This document shows, piece by piece, positions 53,272-63,210 of a DNA stretch of 64,000 nt (its first letter is position 1; each line of letters opens with the position of its first letter). Source of the stretch: Pseudomonas sp. ICMP 561 (GTDB taxonomy: Bacteria > Pseudomonadota > Gammaproteobacteria > Pseudomonadales > Pseudomonadaceae); contig NZ_LKBT01000001.1 of the NCBI RefSeq assembly GCF_002699985.1, positions 434,001 to 498,000 of the forward strand, given 5' to 3'. Below the pieces are notes generated by a model. That model did no database searches. It was not told the DNA's origin and was given only the letters and a program-made list of their open reading frames with translations. Position numbers and translations under genes: made by a program.

Positions 53272-53589
53272 GAATACCCTCGGCCTAAAACATCGCTAAA
53301 ACCTGAATTCGCACTGCACCGGTTCCGGCGTGCAATATCGACTTCCAGACTGATCAAGCGGCCGCATTCTGCCGCCCTGTGATTCCTTTGCAAAGGCGTG
53401 AGCCGTTGACGGTTTCGGCTGGAAATACCCCAAGCCGCGCACAGCGCTAAGGCACCACCCAGCAAACACGGGCTTAAAGGCGCAGAGGACAGGAATCAGT
53501 AGAATTTTCCGACAGGCAGGAGGTAACCGCTCCCACAAGAATTGCCGGGGAGGACTACACAAAGTGTCGGTAGGAATAAACGCAATGAA

Positions 53590-53641
53590 CAAAGCTTTCA
53601 GCCGAGTACTACGTTCGTAGTTTCAGCGCTGAAGAGCTTTG
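53590..53641. repeat. Nested hairpin upstream of the MBL gene
   Basis: The outer arms CAAAGCTTTCAGC (53590-53602) and GCTGAAGAGCTTTG (53628-53641) pair with one bulge, and an inner ACTAC/GTAGT stem sits inside. The element is unlike the REPINs elsewhere. The 416-base gap also shows a fragment of a GGAGC...GCTCC type, but nothing else clear. Confidence 0.5.
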
Positions 53642-53687
53642 CTGACGATAACCAAGGAATACCTACAGAGCTGTAGATAGCCTTTGC

Positions 53688-53930
53688 TCAAATTGAGCGA
53701 CGGTCCAGCTTCCGCTTTTTACGAAGTACGACGACCCATCCTAATAGCGGGCCGATGAGCATGCCCGCGAGCAGCGCAACAATGATCGGTATAGCGAGGA
53801 ACAGCTCAGGCGAAGACCAACCCAAAAAGACCAGTGAGACCTTCTGTTGATTCTCCAGAATAAAAACGATCGTCGACACGATAAGCGCCAGCGCGACCAC
53901 GGCCGCAATTACTCGTGTGAACATCCGCAT
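53688..53930 (-). CDS. lapA: LapA-domain (DUF1049) inner-membrane protein
   Basis: The 80-residue protein has two membrane segments (about residues 5-25, VIAAVVALALIVSTIVFI, and 40-65, ELFLAIPIIVALLAGMLIG) separated by a short periplasmic loop with the conserved ENQQKVSLVFLGW, and a basic C-terminal tail (RKKRKLDRRS). This is the LapA/YciS family, which works with LapB in control of LPS synthesis in enterobacteria. No lapB neighbour is seen. It follows ihfB by nine bases and is a regular neighbour of ihfB in pseudomonads. RBS AGGAG precedes the ATG. Confidence 0.88.
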   Translation of the reverse strand: MRMFTRVIAAVVALALIVSTIVFILENQQKVSLVFLGWSSPELFLAIPIIVALLAGMLIGPLLGWVVVLRKKRKLDRRSI

Positions 53931-53939
53931 CTGTTACTC

Positions 53940-54248
53940 CTATCGGGAGGCCACAAGGCCCTCTTCTTCGTCTTCGTTTACGCGATCACGCAGCTCTTTG
54001 CCCGGCTTGAAATGCGGTACAAACTTACCGTCAAGGCTGACCGACTGGCCGGTTTTGGGGTTACGCCCTACTCGTGGAGCACGATAATGCAGGGAGAAGC
54101 TGCCAAAGCCACGGATCTCGATGCGGTCGCCTGTCGCCAGACACTGGGACATTTGCTCAAGCATCGTCTTGATAGCCAACTCTACATCCTTGGATGAGAG
54201 CAGCCCTTGATGGGTGACAATTCGTTCGATCAACTCCGACTTCGTCAT
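53940..54248 (-). CDS. ihfB: Integration host factor subunit beta
   Basis: DNA-bending histone-like protein, partner of IhfA. The 102-residue protein has the family core [31 protein letters not shown] with the Pro of the intercalating arm, and [15 protein letters not shown]. The C-terminal acidic tail (EDEEEG) is slightly longer than in E. coli. The AAGGGA ribosome site is close to the ATG. It is placed between rpsA and the LapA gene as in other pseudomonads. Confidence 0.97.
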   Translation of the reverse strand: MTKSELIERIVTHQGLLSSKDVELAIKTMLEQMSQCLATGDRIEIRGFGSFSLHYRAPRVGRNPKTGQSVSLDGKFVPHFKPGKELRDRVNEDEEEGLVASR

Positions 54249-54533
54249 ATTTTTCCCTTCTTTTTCAAGCAGCTAGATAAGCGCTCCGAAGGTTTTAGCA
54301 TGACTGGATGAATTTGAATAGCCCGAGTATTGACTTATGTGAGTTGGTCACAAATGAGGGATATTAACCGGCGAGCGCCAGGCCGCGGAATACAAGTGAT
54401 GCGGCCCGGATTTGCCTTCAAGCTGTGTGTCGGCGCTGCTGCCCGAATCCAGTACGCCCTGAAATCGAAGCGCAGCCATCGCGGGCAAGTCGGGATGCCG
54501 CACACTGGCTACCAAAGGGTCTACGCAATCTTT

Positions 54534-54623
54534 GTAGGACTGGCTTTAGCCGGGAGGACGTCTGGGCATCCGCTAGATCTGCTTCGGCAGAAATACCGCC
54601 CTCCCGGCTGAAGCCGGTCCTAC
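54534..54623. repeat. REPIN between ihfB and rpsA
   Basis: Arms GTAGGACTGGCTTTAGCCGG and complement with a loop of about 45 bases. It occupies part of the 500-base gap between rpsA and ihfB, so ihfB must have its own promoter or read-through past a terminator. No clear promoter was placed. Confidence 0.85.
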
Positions 54624-54699
54624 GGGGTTGCAGGCGAACATAGAATCTTCCGCTATATGCCCCACAAGGTACAGGAGCCTCCCTCTAAATCGCGCCCAC

Positions 54700-54729
54700 A
54701 AAAAAGGGCGACCGAAGTCGCCCTTTTTC
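54700..54729 (-). terminator. Intrinsic terminator of rpsA
   Basis: AGGGCGA, a six-base loop and TCGCCCT with flanking A- and T-runs lie about 20 bases after the rpsA stop. The minus-strand RNA ends in U-run, so rpsA transcription should stop here. Confidence 0.9.
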
Positions 54730-54746
54730 TAATGGTTAAGCAGAAC

Positions 54747-56438
54747 TTAGTTCTGTTTTTCCATTTGAGCACGCAACAGGTCACCAAGAGTGGTAGGACC
54801 AGTGTTTTCTGCGGTCTCAGGCTTGCTACGCAGGCTTTGGATCGCTTCTTTCTCGTCTTCAACGTCTTTCGACTTGATGGACAAGCTGATCACGCGGCTC
54901 TTGCGGTCAACGCTGATGATCTTGGCTTCGATCTCTTCGCCTTCTTTCAGAACGTTACGCGCGTCTTCAACGCGGTCACGGCTGATTTCGGAGGCTTTCA
55001 GGGAAGCTTCGATGTCGTCGGCCAGAGTGATGATGGCGCCTTTGGCGTCAACTTCTTTAACGATACCGCGAACGATTGCGCCTTTGTCATTGACAGTGAC
55101 GTACTCGGAGAACGGATCGCTTTCCAGCTGCTTGATACCCAGCGAGATGCGCTCACGCTCTGGATCAACAGACAAGATCACGGTGTCGAGCTCGTCGCCC
55201 TTCTTGAAGCGACGTACGGCTTCTTCGCCCACTTCGTTCCAGGAGATGTCGGACAGGTGAACCAGGCCGTCGATGCCGCCGTCCAGACCAATGAAGATAC
55301 CGAAATCGGTGATCGACTTGATGGTGCCGGAGATTTTATCGCCCTTGTTGAACTGGCCAGAGAAATCTTCCCATGGGTTAGATTTGCACTGCTTGATGCC
55401 GAGGGAGATACGACGACGCTCTTCGTCGATGTCCAGAACCATAACTTCCACTTCGTCGCCGACTTGTACGACTTTCGAAGGGTGGATGTTTTTGTTGGTC
55501 CAGTCCATTTCGGAAACGTGTACCAGGCCTTCCACGCCTTCTTCCAGCTCTGCGAAGCAGCCGTAGTCGGTCAGGTTGGTAACACGCGCAGTTACGCGAG
55601 TGCTTTCCGGGTAACGAGCCTTGATAGCAACCCATGGGTCTTCGCCCAGTTGCTTCAGACCCAGGGAAACACGATTGCGCTCGCGATCATACTTCAGCAC
55701 TTTTACATCGATCTCATCGCCAACATTGACGATTTCCGATGGATGCTTGATGCGCTTCCAGGCCATGTCGGTGATGTGCAGCAGGCCATCGACGCCACCC
55801 AGATCGACGAATGCGCCGTAATCGGTGAGGTTCTTGACGATACCTTTGACTTGTTGACCTTCCTGCAGGGACTCGAGCAGAGCTTCGCGCTCGGCACTGT
55901 TCTCGGCTTCCAGCACGCTGCGACGCGAAACAACAACGTTGTTGCGCTTCTGGTCCAGCTTGATGACCTTGAACTCGAGCTCTTTGCCTTCCAGGTGAGT
56001 CGTGTCGCGCACTGGGCGGACGTCGACCAAAGAACCAGGCAGGAACGCACGGATGCCGTTAACGTCGACAGTGAAGCCGCCTTTAACCTTACCGTTGATA
56101 ACGCCCTTGACCACTTCTTCAGCTGCGAAAGCCGCTTCCAGAACAATCCAGCACTCGGCACGCTTGGCTTTTTCGCGGGACAGCTTGGTTTCGCCAAAGC
56201 CGTCTTCTACCGCGTCCAGAGCAACGTGAACTTCGTCGCCGATCTTGATGGTCAGATCGCCAGCGTCGTTGTGGAACTGTTCCAGCGGGATCAGGCCTTC
56301 AGATTTCAGACCGGCGTGAACCGTCACCCAGCCTGCCTGGTAATCGATATCAACGATGATAGCGGTGATGATCGAACCGGCCTGAAGGTTGAGGGTCTTT
56401 AGGCTTTCTTCAAAAAGTTCTGCAAAGCTTTCGCTCAT
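54747..56438 (-). CDS. rpsA: 30S ribosomal protein S1
   Basis: RNA-binding protein needed for translation initiation of most mRNAs. The 563-residue chain contains six S1 OB-fold repeats (about 21-87, 105-171, 192-260, 277-347, 364-434 and 451-520), each with the typical G.V..I.DYGAFV/FIGLDGG.DGLVH.SD pattern. The ATG follows ACAGGAA. It ends the conserved amino-acid supraoperon and has a strong terminator behind. Confidence 0.98.
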   Translation of the reverse strand: MSESFAELFEESLKTLNLQAGSIITAIIVDIDYQAGWVTVHAGLKSEGLIPLEQFHNDAGDLTIKIGDEVHVALDAVEDGFGETKLSREKAKRAECWIVLEAAFAAEEVVKGVINGKVKGGFTVDVNGIRAFLPGSLVDVRPVRDTTHLEGKELEFKVIKLDQKRNNVVVSRRSVLEAENSAEREALLESLQEGQQVKGIVKNLTDYGAFVDLGGVDGLLHITDMAWKRIKHPSEIVNVGDEIDVKVLKYDRERNRVSLGLKQLGEDPWVAIKARYPESTRVTARVTNLTDYGCFAELEEGVEGLVHVSEMDWTNKNIHPSKVVQVGDEVEVMVLDIDEERRRISLGIKQCKSNPWEDFSGQFNKGDKISGTIKSITDFGIFIGLDGGIDGLVHLSDISWNEVGEEAVRRFKKGDELDTVILSVDPERERISLGIKQLESDPFSEYVTVNDKGAIVRGIVKEVDAKGAIITLADDIEASLKASEISRDRVEDARNVLKEGEEIEAKIISVDRKSRVISLSIKSKDVEDEKEAIQSLRSKPETAENTGPTTLGDLLRAQMEKQN

Positions 56439-56559
56439 TTTAATTCCTGTTGATCAAGGGCGAAGGATACGCCCATCTGCCACGTTCCAGACAACGTGGG
56501 TTACGTTCAAGTAAAAGAAAGCCTGCGGGACTATTTCTGGTCTCCCACATGCTTCTTTG

Positions 56560-57249
56560 TCACCCGGCAATATCGCGAAGCGCGATTTCACTCAGAATGC
56601 GTTCCAGCACCTGCTCGATGGACAATTCGGTGGAATCCAGCTGAATAGCGTCATGCGCTGGCTTGAGCGGGGCTACCGCTCGCTGGGTGTCACGCTCGTC
56701 GCGTGCACTTATCTCATCTAGCAGACTCGACAGACTAACATCATCGCCCTTGGCCTTCAACTGCAAGTAACGTCGACGGGCACGTTCCTCGGCGCTGGCG
56801 GTCAGGAAAATCTTCAGCGGAGCGTCCGGAAACACTACGGTTCCCATGTCGCGACCGTCTGCGACAAGGCCTGGCTCTTCCTGAAAAGCACGCTGGCGTT
56901 GCAGCAATGCATCACGCACCGCAGGCAATGAAGCCACCTGCGAAGCGCCGCTGCCGACCTGCTCATTGCGAATAGAGTGAGTAACGTCCTCACCTTCCAG
57001 AATGATCCGCTGCTCCTGCCCTGCCGTTCCGCTTACGAACTGCACATCCAGATGCGCAGCCAGCAGCTTCAAGGCCTCTTCATTGGTCAGGTCGACGCCG
57101 TGGTTGCGGGCGGCGAACGCCAGCAAGCGATACAGCGCGCCGGAATCGAGCAGGCTCCAGCCGAGGCGTTTAGCCAGCAGCCCTGCAACTGTGCCCTTCC
57201 CGGAACCGCTAGGTCCATCAATGGTAATTACCGGTGCTTGAATTTTCAC
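56560..57249 (-). CDS. cmk: Cytidylate kinase
   Basis: Phosphorylates CMP and dCMP. The 229-residue P-loop kinase has [19 protein letters not shown] with the Walker [33 protein letters not shown] and RAR-type lid. The start is a GTG that overlaps the stop of the tyrA-aroA fusion (GTGA), so translation is coupled. The gene order matches P. aeruginosa. Confidence 0.97.
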   Translation of the reverse strand: MKIQAPVITIDGPSGSGKGTVAGLLAKRLGWSLLDSGALYRLLAFAARNHGVDLTNEEALKLLAAHLDVQFVSGTAGQEQRIILEGEDVTHSIRNEQVGSGASQVASLPAVRDALLQRQRAFQEEPGLVADGRDMGTVVFPDAPLKIFLTASAEERARRRYLQLKAKGDDVSLSSLLDEISARDERDTQRAVAPLKPAHDAIQLDSTELSIEQVLERILSEIALRDIAG

Positions 57250-59489
57250 AACTGCCCCTCTTGCGCTACACGCATGCCGACTTGAGCGCTAAGCGCGAGA
57301 AAATTTGGGAACGACGTAGCGACGTTCGCACAATCATGGATCTGAATCGGCGCTGCTGCACGCAGCGCCGCAACACTGAAAGCCATGGCGATACGATGAT
57401 CGCCTTGAGCATTAACCACACCACCACCTATCTGACCGCCATCAATGATAATGCCGTCCGGGGTGGGCTCGACACTGATGCCCAGGGTTAACAGACCGTC
57501 GGCCATGGCTTGAATACGGTCCGACTCTTTGACGCGCAACTCTTCAGCACCCCGCAACACCGTACGACCCTGCGCACAGGCGGCGGCCACGAAGATCACC
57601 GGGAACTCGTCAATGGCCAGTGGTACCAGCGCCTCCGGGATCTCGATACCCTTGAGTGACGCTGAACGCACACGTACATCAGCCACTGGCTCGCCACCCG
57701 CCTCGCGCTGATTCTCCAACGTAATGTCGGCTCCCATTAGACGCAGGATGTCGATGACACCCGTGCGCGTGGGGTTGATGCCGACGTGTTCGAGCACCAG
57801 GTCGGAGCCTTCGGCGATGGACGCGGCCACCATAAAGAATGCAGCAGACGAAATGTCGGCAGGCACTTCAATACGCGCAGCGGTCAATCCAGAGCCAGAC
57901 TTCACGGAAACTTTCGCCCCATCGACCGTCACCGGGTGACCGAAGCCACGCAGCATACGCTCCGTATGATCCCGGGTCGGCGCAGGCTCGATCACTGTCG
58001 TAGTGCCCTGCCCGTAAAGGCCGGCCAACAACAGGGAAGATTTGACCTGAGCACTGGCGATTGGCATTTCATAGGTCAAGCCATTAAGCGTTTGCCCACC
58101 CTTGATCTTCAAAGGCGGACGCCCTTCCGCAGCGGTTTCAATCACTGCGCCCATCGCCCGCAACGGCTCAGCTACTCGACCCATCGGCCGTCGCGAGAGC
58201 GAAGCATCGCCGGTCAATGTGCTGTCGAAACTCTGCGCAGCCAGCAACCCGGCCAGCAAGCGCATGGACGTGCCGGAGTTGCCCAGATAAATCGGTCCGG
58301 GCGCAGATTTGAGCCCATTAAGCCCGACCCCATGGATCGTCAGGCGACCATGATGCGGGCCTTCGATCACGACCCCCATGTCACGGAACGCTTGCAGCGT
58401 TGCCAGCGCATCTTCACCTTCAAGAAAGCCTTCAACTTCCGTAACGCCCTCAGCCAGCGAGCCGAGCATGATGGAGCGATGGGAGATGGATTTGTCACCC
58501 GGCACACGGACGCGACCTGAGACGCTACCGCCAGGACTGGCGAGAAACACCAGGTCCTCAGCTTCGACGGGTTCTACGTAGGCACGCTGGGCAAGGATCT
58601 TGCCGAAATGCTCACGGGCCATTCGCGCGCGGGTGAACACACCTAATAACTGATGACCATCACCCGCGACCATCGCGTCACGCAGCGCATCCAGATCCGT
58701 TCGAAAGGTATCCAGCGTGCGCAGCACAGCCTCACGGTTGGCCAGAAAGATGTCATGCCACATCACCGGATCGCTGCCCGCAATCCGCGTGAAATCGCGA
58801 AAGCCACCGGCTGCGTATCTGAAGATGTCGAGGTTTTCGTTACGTTTGGCCAACGAATCCACCAGACCAAACGCCAATAGATGAGGCAAATGACTGGTTG
58901 CCGCCAGCACCTCATCGTGACGTTCGACCTCCATGTGTTCCACGTCAGCACCCAGTTCGGACCAGAGTCGATCGACCACCGCCAGAGCTTCAGGATCAGT
59001 CTCGGGCAATGGAGTAAGGATTACTTTGTGTCGTTTGAACAACTGCGCATTGGAAGCTTCCACGCCGCTCTGTTCGGAGCCAGCAATTGGATGCCCAGGC
59101 ACGAACCTCGGTGGCATTGCGCCGAACGCCAGACGCGCAGCTCGAACCACATTGCCTTTGGCACTGCCAACATCGGTCAGCACTGCGTCGCCCAGGTCAA
59201 AGGTCGCCAGCAACGCCAGGACTTTTTCCATCGCGAGAATCGGCACAGCGAGCTGAATCACGTCAGCATCACGGCACGCCACAGCCAGATCCGCTTCACA
59301 GCGATCTACAACGCCCAGCTCCACAGCCAGCTTGCGTGACTGGGGGTCGAGATCAACGCCGACCACCTCACCACACACGCCACTTTCACGAATGCCTTTG
59401 GCAAAAGACCCGCCGATCAGGCCAAGCCCGACGACCACCAAGCGCCGAATCATAGGTGGGTTTGGTTTCACTGAGATGACATCAATCAC
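57246..59489 (-). CDS. Bifunctional prephenate dehydrogenase / EPSP synthase (TyrA-AroA fusion)
   Basis: A 747-residue fusion. Residues about 14-300 form the NAD-dependent dehydrogenase ([42 protein letters not shown]) that leads to tyrosine. Residues about 308-747 form EPSP synthase of the shikimate pathway ([43 protein letters not shown]-like [15 protein letters not shown]). The arrangement is standard for pseudomonads. The start is a GTG overlapping the hisC stop; an ATG twelve codons in ([11 protein letters not shown]) is a possible alternative. Confidence 0.96.
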   Translation of the reverse strand: MIDVISVKPNPPMIRRLVVVGLGLIGGSFAKGIRESGVCGEVVGVDLDPQSRKLAVELGVVDRCEADLAVACRDADVIQLAVPILAMEKVLALLATFDLGDAVLTDVGSAKGNVVRAARLAFGAMPPRFVPGHPIAGSEQSGVEASNAQLFKRHKVILTPLPETDPEALAVVDRLWSELGADVEHMEVERHDEVLAATSHLPHLLAFGLVDSLAKRNENLDIFRYAAGGFRDFTRIAGSDPVMWHDIFLANREAVLRTLDTFRTDLDALRDAMVAGDGHQLLGVFTRARMAREHFGKILAQRAYVEPVEAEDLVFLASPGGSVSGRVRVPGDKSISHRSIMLGSLAEGVTEVEGFLEGEDALATLQAFRDMGVVIEGPHHGRLTIHGVGLNGLKSAPGPIYLGNSGTSMRLLAGLLAAQSFDSTLTGDASLSRRPMGRVAEPLRAMGAVIETAAEGRPPLKIKGGQTLNGLTYEMPIASAQVKSSLLLAGLYGQGTTTVIEPAPTRDHTERMLRGFGHPVTVDGAKVSVKSGSGLTAARIEVPADISSAAFFMVAASIAEGSDLVLEHVGINPTRTGVIDILRLMGADITLENQREAGGEPVADVRVRSASLKGIEIPEALVPLAIDEFPVIFVAAACAQGRTVLRGAEELRVKESDRIQAMADGLLTLGISVEPTPDGIIIDGGQIGGGVVNAQGDHRIAMAFSVAALRAAAPIQIHDCANVATSFPNFLALSAQVGMRVAQEGQL

Positions 59490-60594
59490 GCGCCAGAACC
59501 CTGGCCAATGCCTCGAGGAAACGAGTGTTTTCTTCCAACAAACCGATACTCACACGCAGATGATTGGGCATACCGTAGCCAGCGACGGGGCGAACAATCA
59601 CACCTTCGCGCAGCAAACCTTGATAAACCGGACCGCTGTCACGTCCCAGGTCTACCGCAATGAAATTACCTTTGGAGGGAATCCAGCTCAGCCCGAGCAA
59701 GCGCAAACCGCCCTCAAGCTGCTCCATGCCGACTTCATTCAACTGGCGACTTTTAGTCAGGTATTCAGCGTCATCCAGCGCCGCGCATGCTGCGGCCAAA
59801 GCTAGGCTGTTGACGTTGAACGGCTGCCGAACGCGGTTCAGCACGTCTGCCACGGCAGGAGACGACAAGCCGTAACCCACACGCAATGACGCCAGGCCAT
59901 AGGCCTTGGAGAATGTGCGCGACACCAGCAGGTTCGGGTACTCAGCCAGATAATCGAGGCCATCGGGCAGATCGCCACCTTGGGCGTATTCGATATAGGC
60001 TTCGTCCAGCACTACCAGCACGTGCTCAGGGACAGCGGCAAGAAAGCGGCTCAATGCATCCGGCCCAAACCAGGTACCGGTCGGGTTGTTCGGATTGGCG
60101 ATGAACACGACGCGAGTATCGGCATCAATCGCCGCCAGCATTGCAGGCAGATCATGTCCCCACTCTTTGGCGGGCGTGACGCGAGCCGTAGCGCCGATAG
60201 CCTGGGTAACAATGGGATAAACCGCAAAAGCGAATTCGCTGAATACCGCGTTCAGGCCGGGAGCCAGATAAGCACGGGCGACCAGTTCAAGAATGTCGTT
60301 GGAGCCATTGCCCAGCGTCACTTGATCGATCTGCACACCACAACGTTCTGCAAGGCGCTTTTTCAGCTCGAAGCCATTGCCATCCGGGTAGCGCGTCAGC
60401 TCGGCCAACTCTTCGCGAATCGCAGCCAGCGCCTTGGGGCCAGGGCCCAATGGGTTTTCGTTGCTCGCCAGCTTGATGATCTTTGCGGGATCGATGCCCA
60501 ACTCACGCGCCAGCTCATTCACAGGCTTACCCGGAACATAAGGCGAAAGTTTTTGCACACCTGGCTGAGCCAGTGCGAGGAAGTCGCCAGTCAT
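59482..60594 (-). CDS. hisC: Histidinol-phosphate/aromatic aminotransferase
   Basis: PLP-dependent class I/II aminotransferase of 370 residues: GNGSNDILELVARAY, FIANPNNPTGTWFG, VLDEAYIEYA and the PLP lysine in LLVSRTFSKAYGLASLRVGYG. In Pseudomonas this second hisC (hisC2, hisHb) sits in the aromatic supraoperon and probably also makes aromatic amino acids. A strong AGGAGG ribosome site precedes the ATG. A REPIN lies between it and pheA. Confidence 0.95.
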   Translation of the reverse strand: MTGDFLALAQPGVQKLSPYVPGKPVNELARELGIDPAKIIKLASNENPLGPGPKALAAIREELAELTRYPDGNGFELKKRLAERCGVQIDQVTLGNGSNDILELVARAYLAPGLNAVFSEFAFAVYPIVTQAIGATARVTPAKEWGHDLPAMLAAIDADTRVVFIANPNNPTGTWFGPDALSRFLAAVPEHVLVVLDEAYIEYAQGGDLPDGLDYLAEYPNLLVSRTFSKAYGLASLRVGYGLSSPAVADVLNRVRQPFNVNSLALAAACAALDDAEYLTKSRQLNEVGMEQLEGGLRLLGLSWIPSKGNFIAVDLGRDSGPVYQGLLREGVIVRPVAGYGMPNHLRVSIGLLEENTRFLEALARVLARD

Positions 60595-60647
60595 GTGTCG
60601 CTACCTCCTATCAACAAGATGCAAATTACTGAATTGAAATGCATTTC

Positions 60648-60736
60648 TGTAGGAGTGAGCTTGCTCGCGATAGCGTCAGTTCAGACGACAAATTCGTCGA
60701 CCAGGATACCGAATCGCGAGCAAGCTCACTCCTACA
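60648..60736. repeat. REPIN inside the aromatic supraoperon
   Basis: Arms TGTAGGAGTGAGCTTGCTCGCGA and complement, loop of about 45 bases. It lies in the 213-base gap between pheA and hisC, where it may affect mRNA stability or split the transcript. Confidence 0.88.
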
Positions 60737-60807
60737 GTTCAAATGTTTGCAATAAGACAGCGCCGTGTCAGGAACGCGAGCCAATAAGTAGTTCTGTAGC
60801 TGCTCTT

Positions 60808-61902
60808 TTAAAGAACCGCTTTCGGGTATGAACCCAGCACCTTGAGCGCCACTGCTTCCTGACTGATGCGCTCCAGCACCGCTTTGACCAATGGATCGCG
60901 ATGGTGGCCAACGAAGTCGATGAAGAATACGTAGGTCCATTTACCGCTGCGCGACGGACGGGTCTCGATACGCGTCAGGTCCAGGCCGTTCTCATGGAAT
61001 GGCACCAGCAACTCGTGCAGAGCGCCCGGCTTGTTGCTCATGGATACGATGATCGAGGTCTTGTCGTCGCCAGTGGGCGGGACTTCCTGACTGCCGATGA
61101 TCAGGAACCGGGTGGAATTGTCCGGACGGTCTTCGATTTTTTCAGCGATGCGCGTCAAACCGTACAGGTTTGCACTCATGTCACCGGCAATCGCTGCGGA
61201 ATTCCACTCGCCCTTCACCCGCTTGGCGGCTTCGGCGTTGCTCGCAACGGCGATCCGCTCGACATTCGGGTAATGCGCGTCCAGCCACTTGCGGCACTGA
61301 GCCAGCGACTGAGCGTGGGAGTAAATACGGCTGATGCTTTCTGTTTTGGTGTTTTCACCAATCAGCAGGTGATGGTGAATACGCAGCTCAACTTCGCCAC
61401 AGATCACCATGTCATGCTCAAGGAAGCTGTCCAGCGTGTGATTGACCGCGCCCTCAGTGGAGTTTTCCACCGGCACGACGCCAAAGTTCACAGCACCGGC
61501 CGCCACTTCACGGAACACTTCATCAATCGCAGCCATGGGCAGGCTGATAACTGCATTACCAAAATGCTTGATCGCTGCAGCCTGAGTGAACGTCCCTTCT
61601 GGCCCCAGGTAAGCAACCTTAAGCGGCTGCTCCAGCGCCAGGCACGAAGACATGATTTCGCGAAACAGACGCGCCATCTCTTCGTTGCTCAATGGGCCAC
61701 GATTGCGCTCCATGACCCGCTTGAGCACTTGGGCTTCACGCTCGGGGCGGTAAAACACCGGCACTTCGCCTTCAGCCAGATTGGCCATTTTTACCCGGGC
61801 TACTTCCTGAGCGCAGCGTGCGCGCTCACTGATCAACTCCAGGACTTTTTCGTCCAGGCTGTCGATGCGGACGCGTAGCGCCTTGAGTTCTTGCTCGGAC
61901 AT
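60808..61902 (-). CDS. pheA: Chorismate mutase / prephenate dehydratase (P-protein)
   Basis: Bifunctional enzyme of phenylalanine synthesis, 364 residues. N-terminal AroQ mutase (about 1-90, LRVRIDSLDEKVLELISERARCAQEVARVK), then the dehydratase domain (about 95-275, VAYLGPEGTFTQAAAIKHFG; VVPVENSTEGAVNHTLD; DNSTRFLIIG) and a C-terminal ACT regulatory domain (about 285-364, GALHELLVPFHENGLDLTRIETRPSR) for feedback by phenylalanine. Its ATG shares one base with the serC stop. Confidence 0.97.
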   Translation of the reverse strand: MSEQELKALRVRIDSLDEKVLELISERARCAQEVARVKMANLAEGEVPVFYRPEREAQVLKRVMERNRGPLSNEEMARLFREIMSSCLALEQPLKVAYLGPEGTFTQAAAIKHFGNAVISLPMAAIDEVFREVAAGAVNFGVVPVENSTEGAVNHTLDSFLEHDMVICGEVELRIHHHLLIGENTKTESISRIYSHAQSLAQCRKWLDAHYPNVERIAVASNAEAAKRVKGEWNSAAIAGDMSANLYGLTRIAEKIEDRPDNSTRFLIIGSQEVPPTGDDKTSIIVSMSNKPGALHELLVPFHENGLDLTRIETRPSRSGKWTYVFFIDFVGHHRDPLVKAVLERISQEAVALKVLGSYPKAVL

Positions 61903-62987
61903 TAGCCGTGTTCCTTCTCGAACTCTGCCATGTAAGCCACCAGCGCGTTGATCGCGTTGATGTCCACGGCATTATAAATAGAGGCACGCATGCCACCGAC
62001 CGAACGGTGACCTTTCAAATTGAGCAACCCCCGCGCATCAGCACCTGCCAGAAATGGCTTGTCCAGACGATCATCAGCAAGGCGGAACGGCACGTTCATC
62101 CACGAGCGGTCAGGCTTGTTGATCGGGTTGCTGTACAGGCCGCTGGCATCGATGAAGTCGTAAAGCGTGCGCTTTTTGACTTCATTGAGCTTGCCGATGG
62201 CTTCGACGCCGCCCTGCTCTTTCAGCCATTCGAAGACCAGACCGGACAGATACCAGGCCAGGGTCGGCGGCGTGTTGTACATCGAGCCGTTATCGGCCGC
62301 GACTTTGTAGTTGAGCATGGTCGGGCACACCGAACGGGCGCGACCCAGCAGGTCTTCGCGAATGATCGCAACGACGATGCCGCTTGGGCCGATGTTTTTC
62401 TGTGCGCCCGCGTAGATCATGCCGAAACGCGAGACGTCCACCGGACGGGACAGGATGTCCGAAGACATATCAGCCACGAGTGGCACATCACCGGTCTCTG
62501 GAATCCAGTCGAACTCCAGACCGCCAATGGTTTCATTCGGGGCGTAGTGAACGTAGGCCGCGTCCTTGGACAGCGTCCACTCGTTCTGGCCCGGGATGGC
62601 GAAGTAATCGTAAGGCTTGGCGCTGGCAGCCACATTAACGTGACCATAACGCGAAGCTTCTTCAATGGCCTTCTGCGACCAGATACCAGTATCGATATAG
62701 TCGGCAGAGCCGTCTTCAGGCAACAGATTCAGGGGGATCTGAGCAAATTGCTGGCTCGCTCCACCTTGCAGAAACAGCACTTTGTAGTTCGAGGGAATCG
62801 TCAGCAGGTCACGCAGATCCTGCTCGGCCTTGTTGGCGATGGAAGTGAACTCATCACTGCGATGGCTCATTTCCATGACGGACAGGCCTTTGCCATGCCA
62901 GTCCAGTAGCTCCGCCTGGGCACGCAGCAGAACAGCTTCAGGAAGCGCAGCAGGACCTGCGCAGAAGTTAAAGGCTCGCTTGCTCAT
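61902..62987 (-). CDS. serC: Phosphoserine aminotransferase
   Basis: PLP enzyme for serine and pyridoxine synthesis, 361 residues from the chosen ATG (MSKRAFNFCAGPAALPEAVL), the same length as in P. aeruginosa. GGASQQFAQIPLNLL and VADMSSDILSRPVDVSRFGMIYAGAQKNIGPSG, with the PLP lysine in AGAQKN, are typical. An in-frame ATG four codons earlier was rejected because it would sit on the GAGAGTGG ribosome site. First gene of the supraoperon, after gyrA. Confidence 0.97.
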   Translation of the reverse strand: MSKRAFNFCAGPAALPEAVLLRAQAELLDWHGKGLSVMEMSHRSDEFTSIANKAEQDLRDLLTIPSNYKVLFLQGGASQQFAQIPLNLLPEDGSADYIDTGIWSQKAIEEASRYGHVNVAASAKPYDYFAIPGQNEWTLSKDAAYVHYAPNETIGGLEFDWIPETGDVPLVADMSSDILSRPVDVSRFGMIYAGAQKNIGPSGIVVAIIREDLLGRARSVCPTMLNYKVAADNGSMYNTPPTLAWYLSGLVFEWLKEQGGVEAIGKLNEVKKRTLYDFIDASGLYSNPINKPDRSWMNVPFRLADDRLDKPFLAGADARGLLNLKGHRSVGGMRASIYNAVDINAINALVAYMAEFEKEHG

Positions 62988-63045
62988 ATCCACTCTCACT
63001 ACGCTCTGATTTTCTCAGGCTTGGGTCATCTGGAGTACGAAGCGT

Positions 63046-63084
63046 CGAAGGCCGCGAAGCGGTGAGAACCGTTCGCAGCCTTCG
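63046..63084. repeat. REP hairpin upstream of serC
   Basis: CGAAGGCCGCGAAGCGG and CGTTCGCAGCCTTCG form an imperfect stem. It belongs to the CTTCGGC class. Confidence 0.6.
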
Positions 63085-63131
63085 GCTACTTCTGTCAAAC
63101 AACACGCGGTTGTTTGAATTTAACTGATCTC

Positions 63132-63201
63132 GGCAGGAGCGAACTTGTTCGCGAGAGGGGCTTGAATGACACACCGCCTCGCCAACAAGTTGGCTCCTAC
63201 A
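63132..63201. repeat. Degenerate REPIN between gyrA and serC
   Basis: The left arm GGAGCGAACTTGTTCGCGAG and right arm CTCGCCAACAAGTTGGCTCCTAC pair imperfectly. Related to the tandem copies at 16.8 kb. Confidence 0.7.
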
Positions 63202-63210
63202 GGTTACGCG

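Noticed and set aside
54657..56402. Long plus-strand open frame opposite rpsA
   Set aside because: It mirrors the strong codon bias of rpsA; the S1 repeats on the minus strand explain the region fully.
61908..62909. Long plus-strand open frame opposite serC
   Set aside because: Antisense shadow of serC; no signature.
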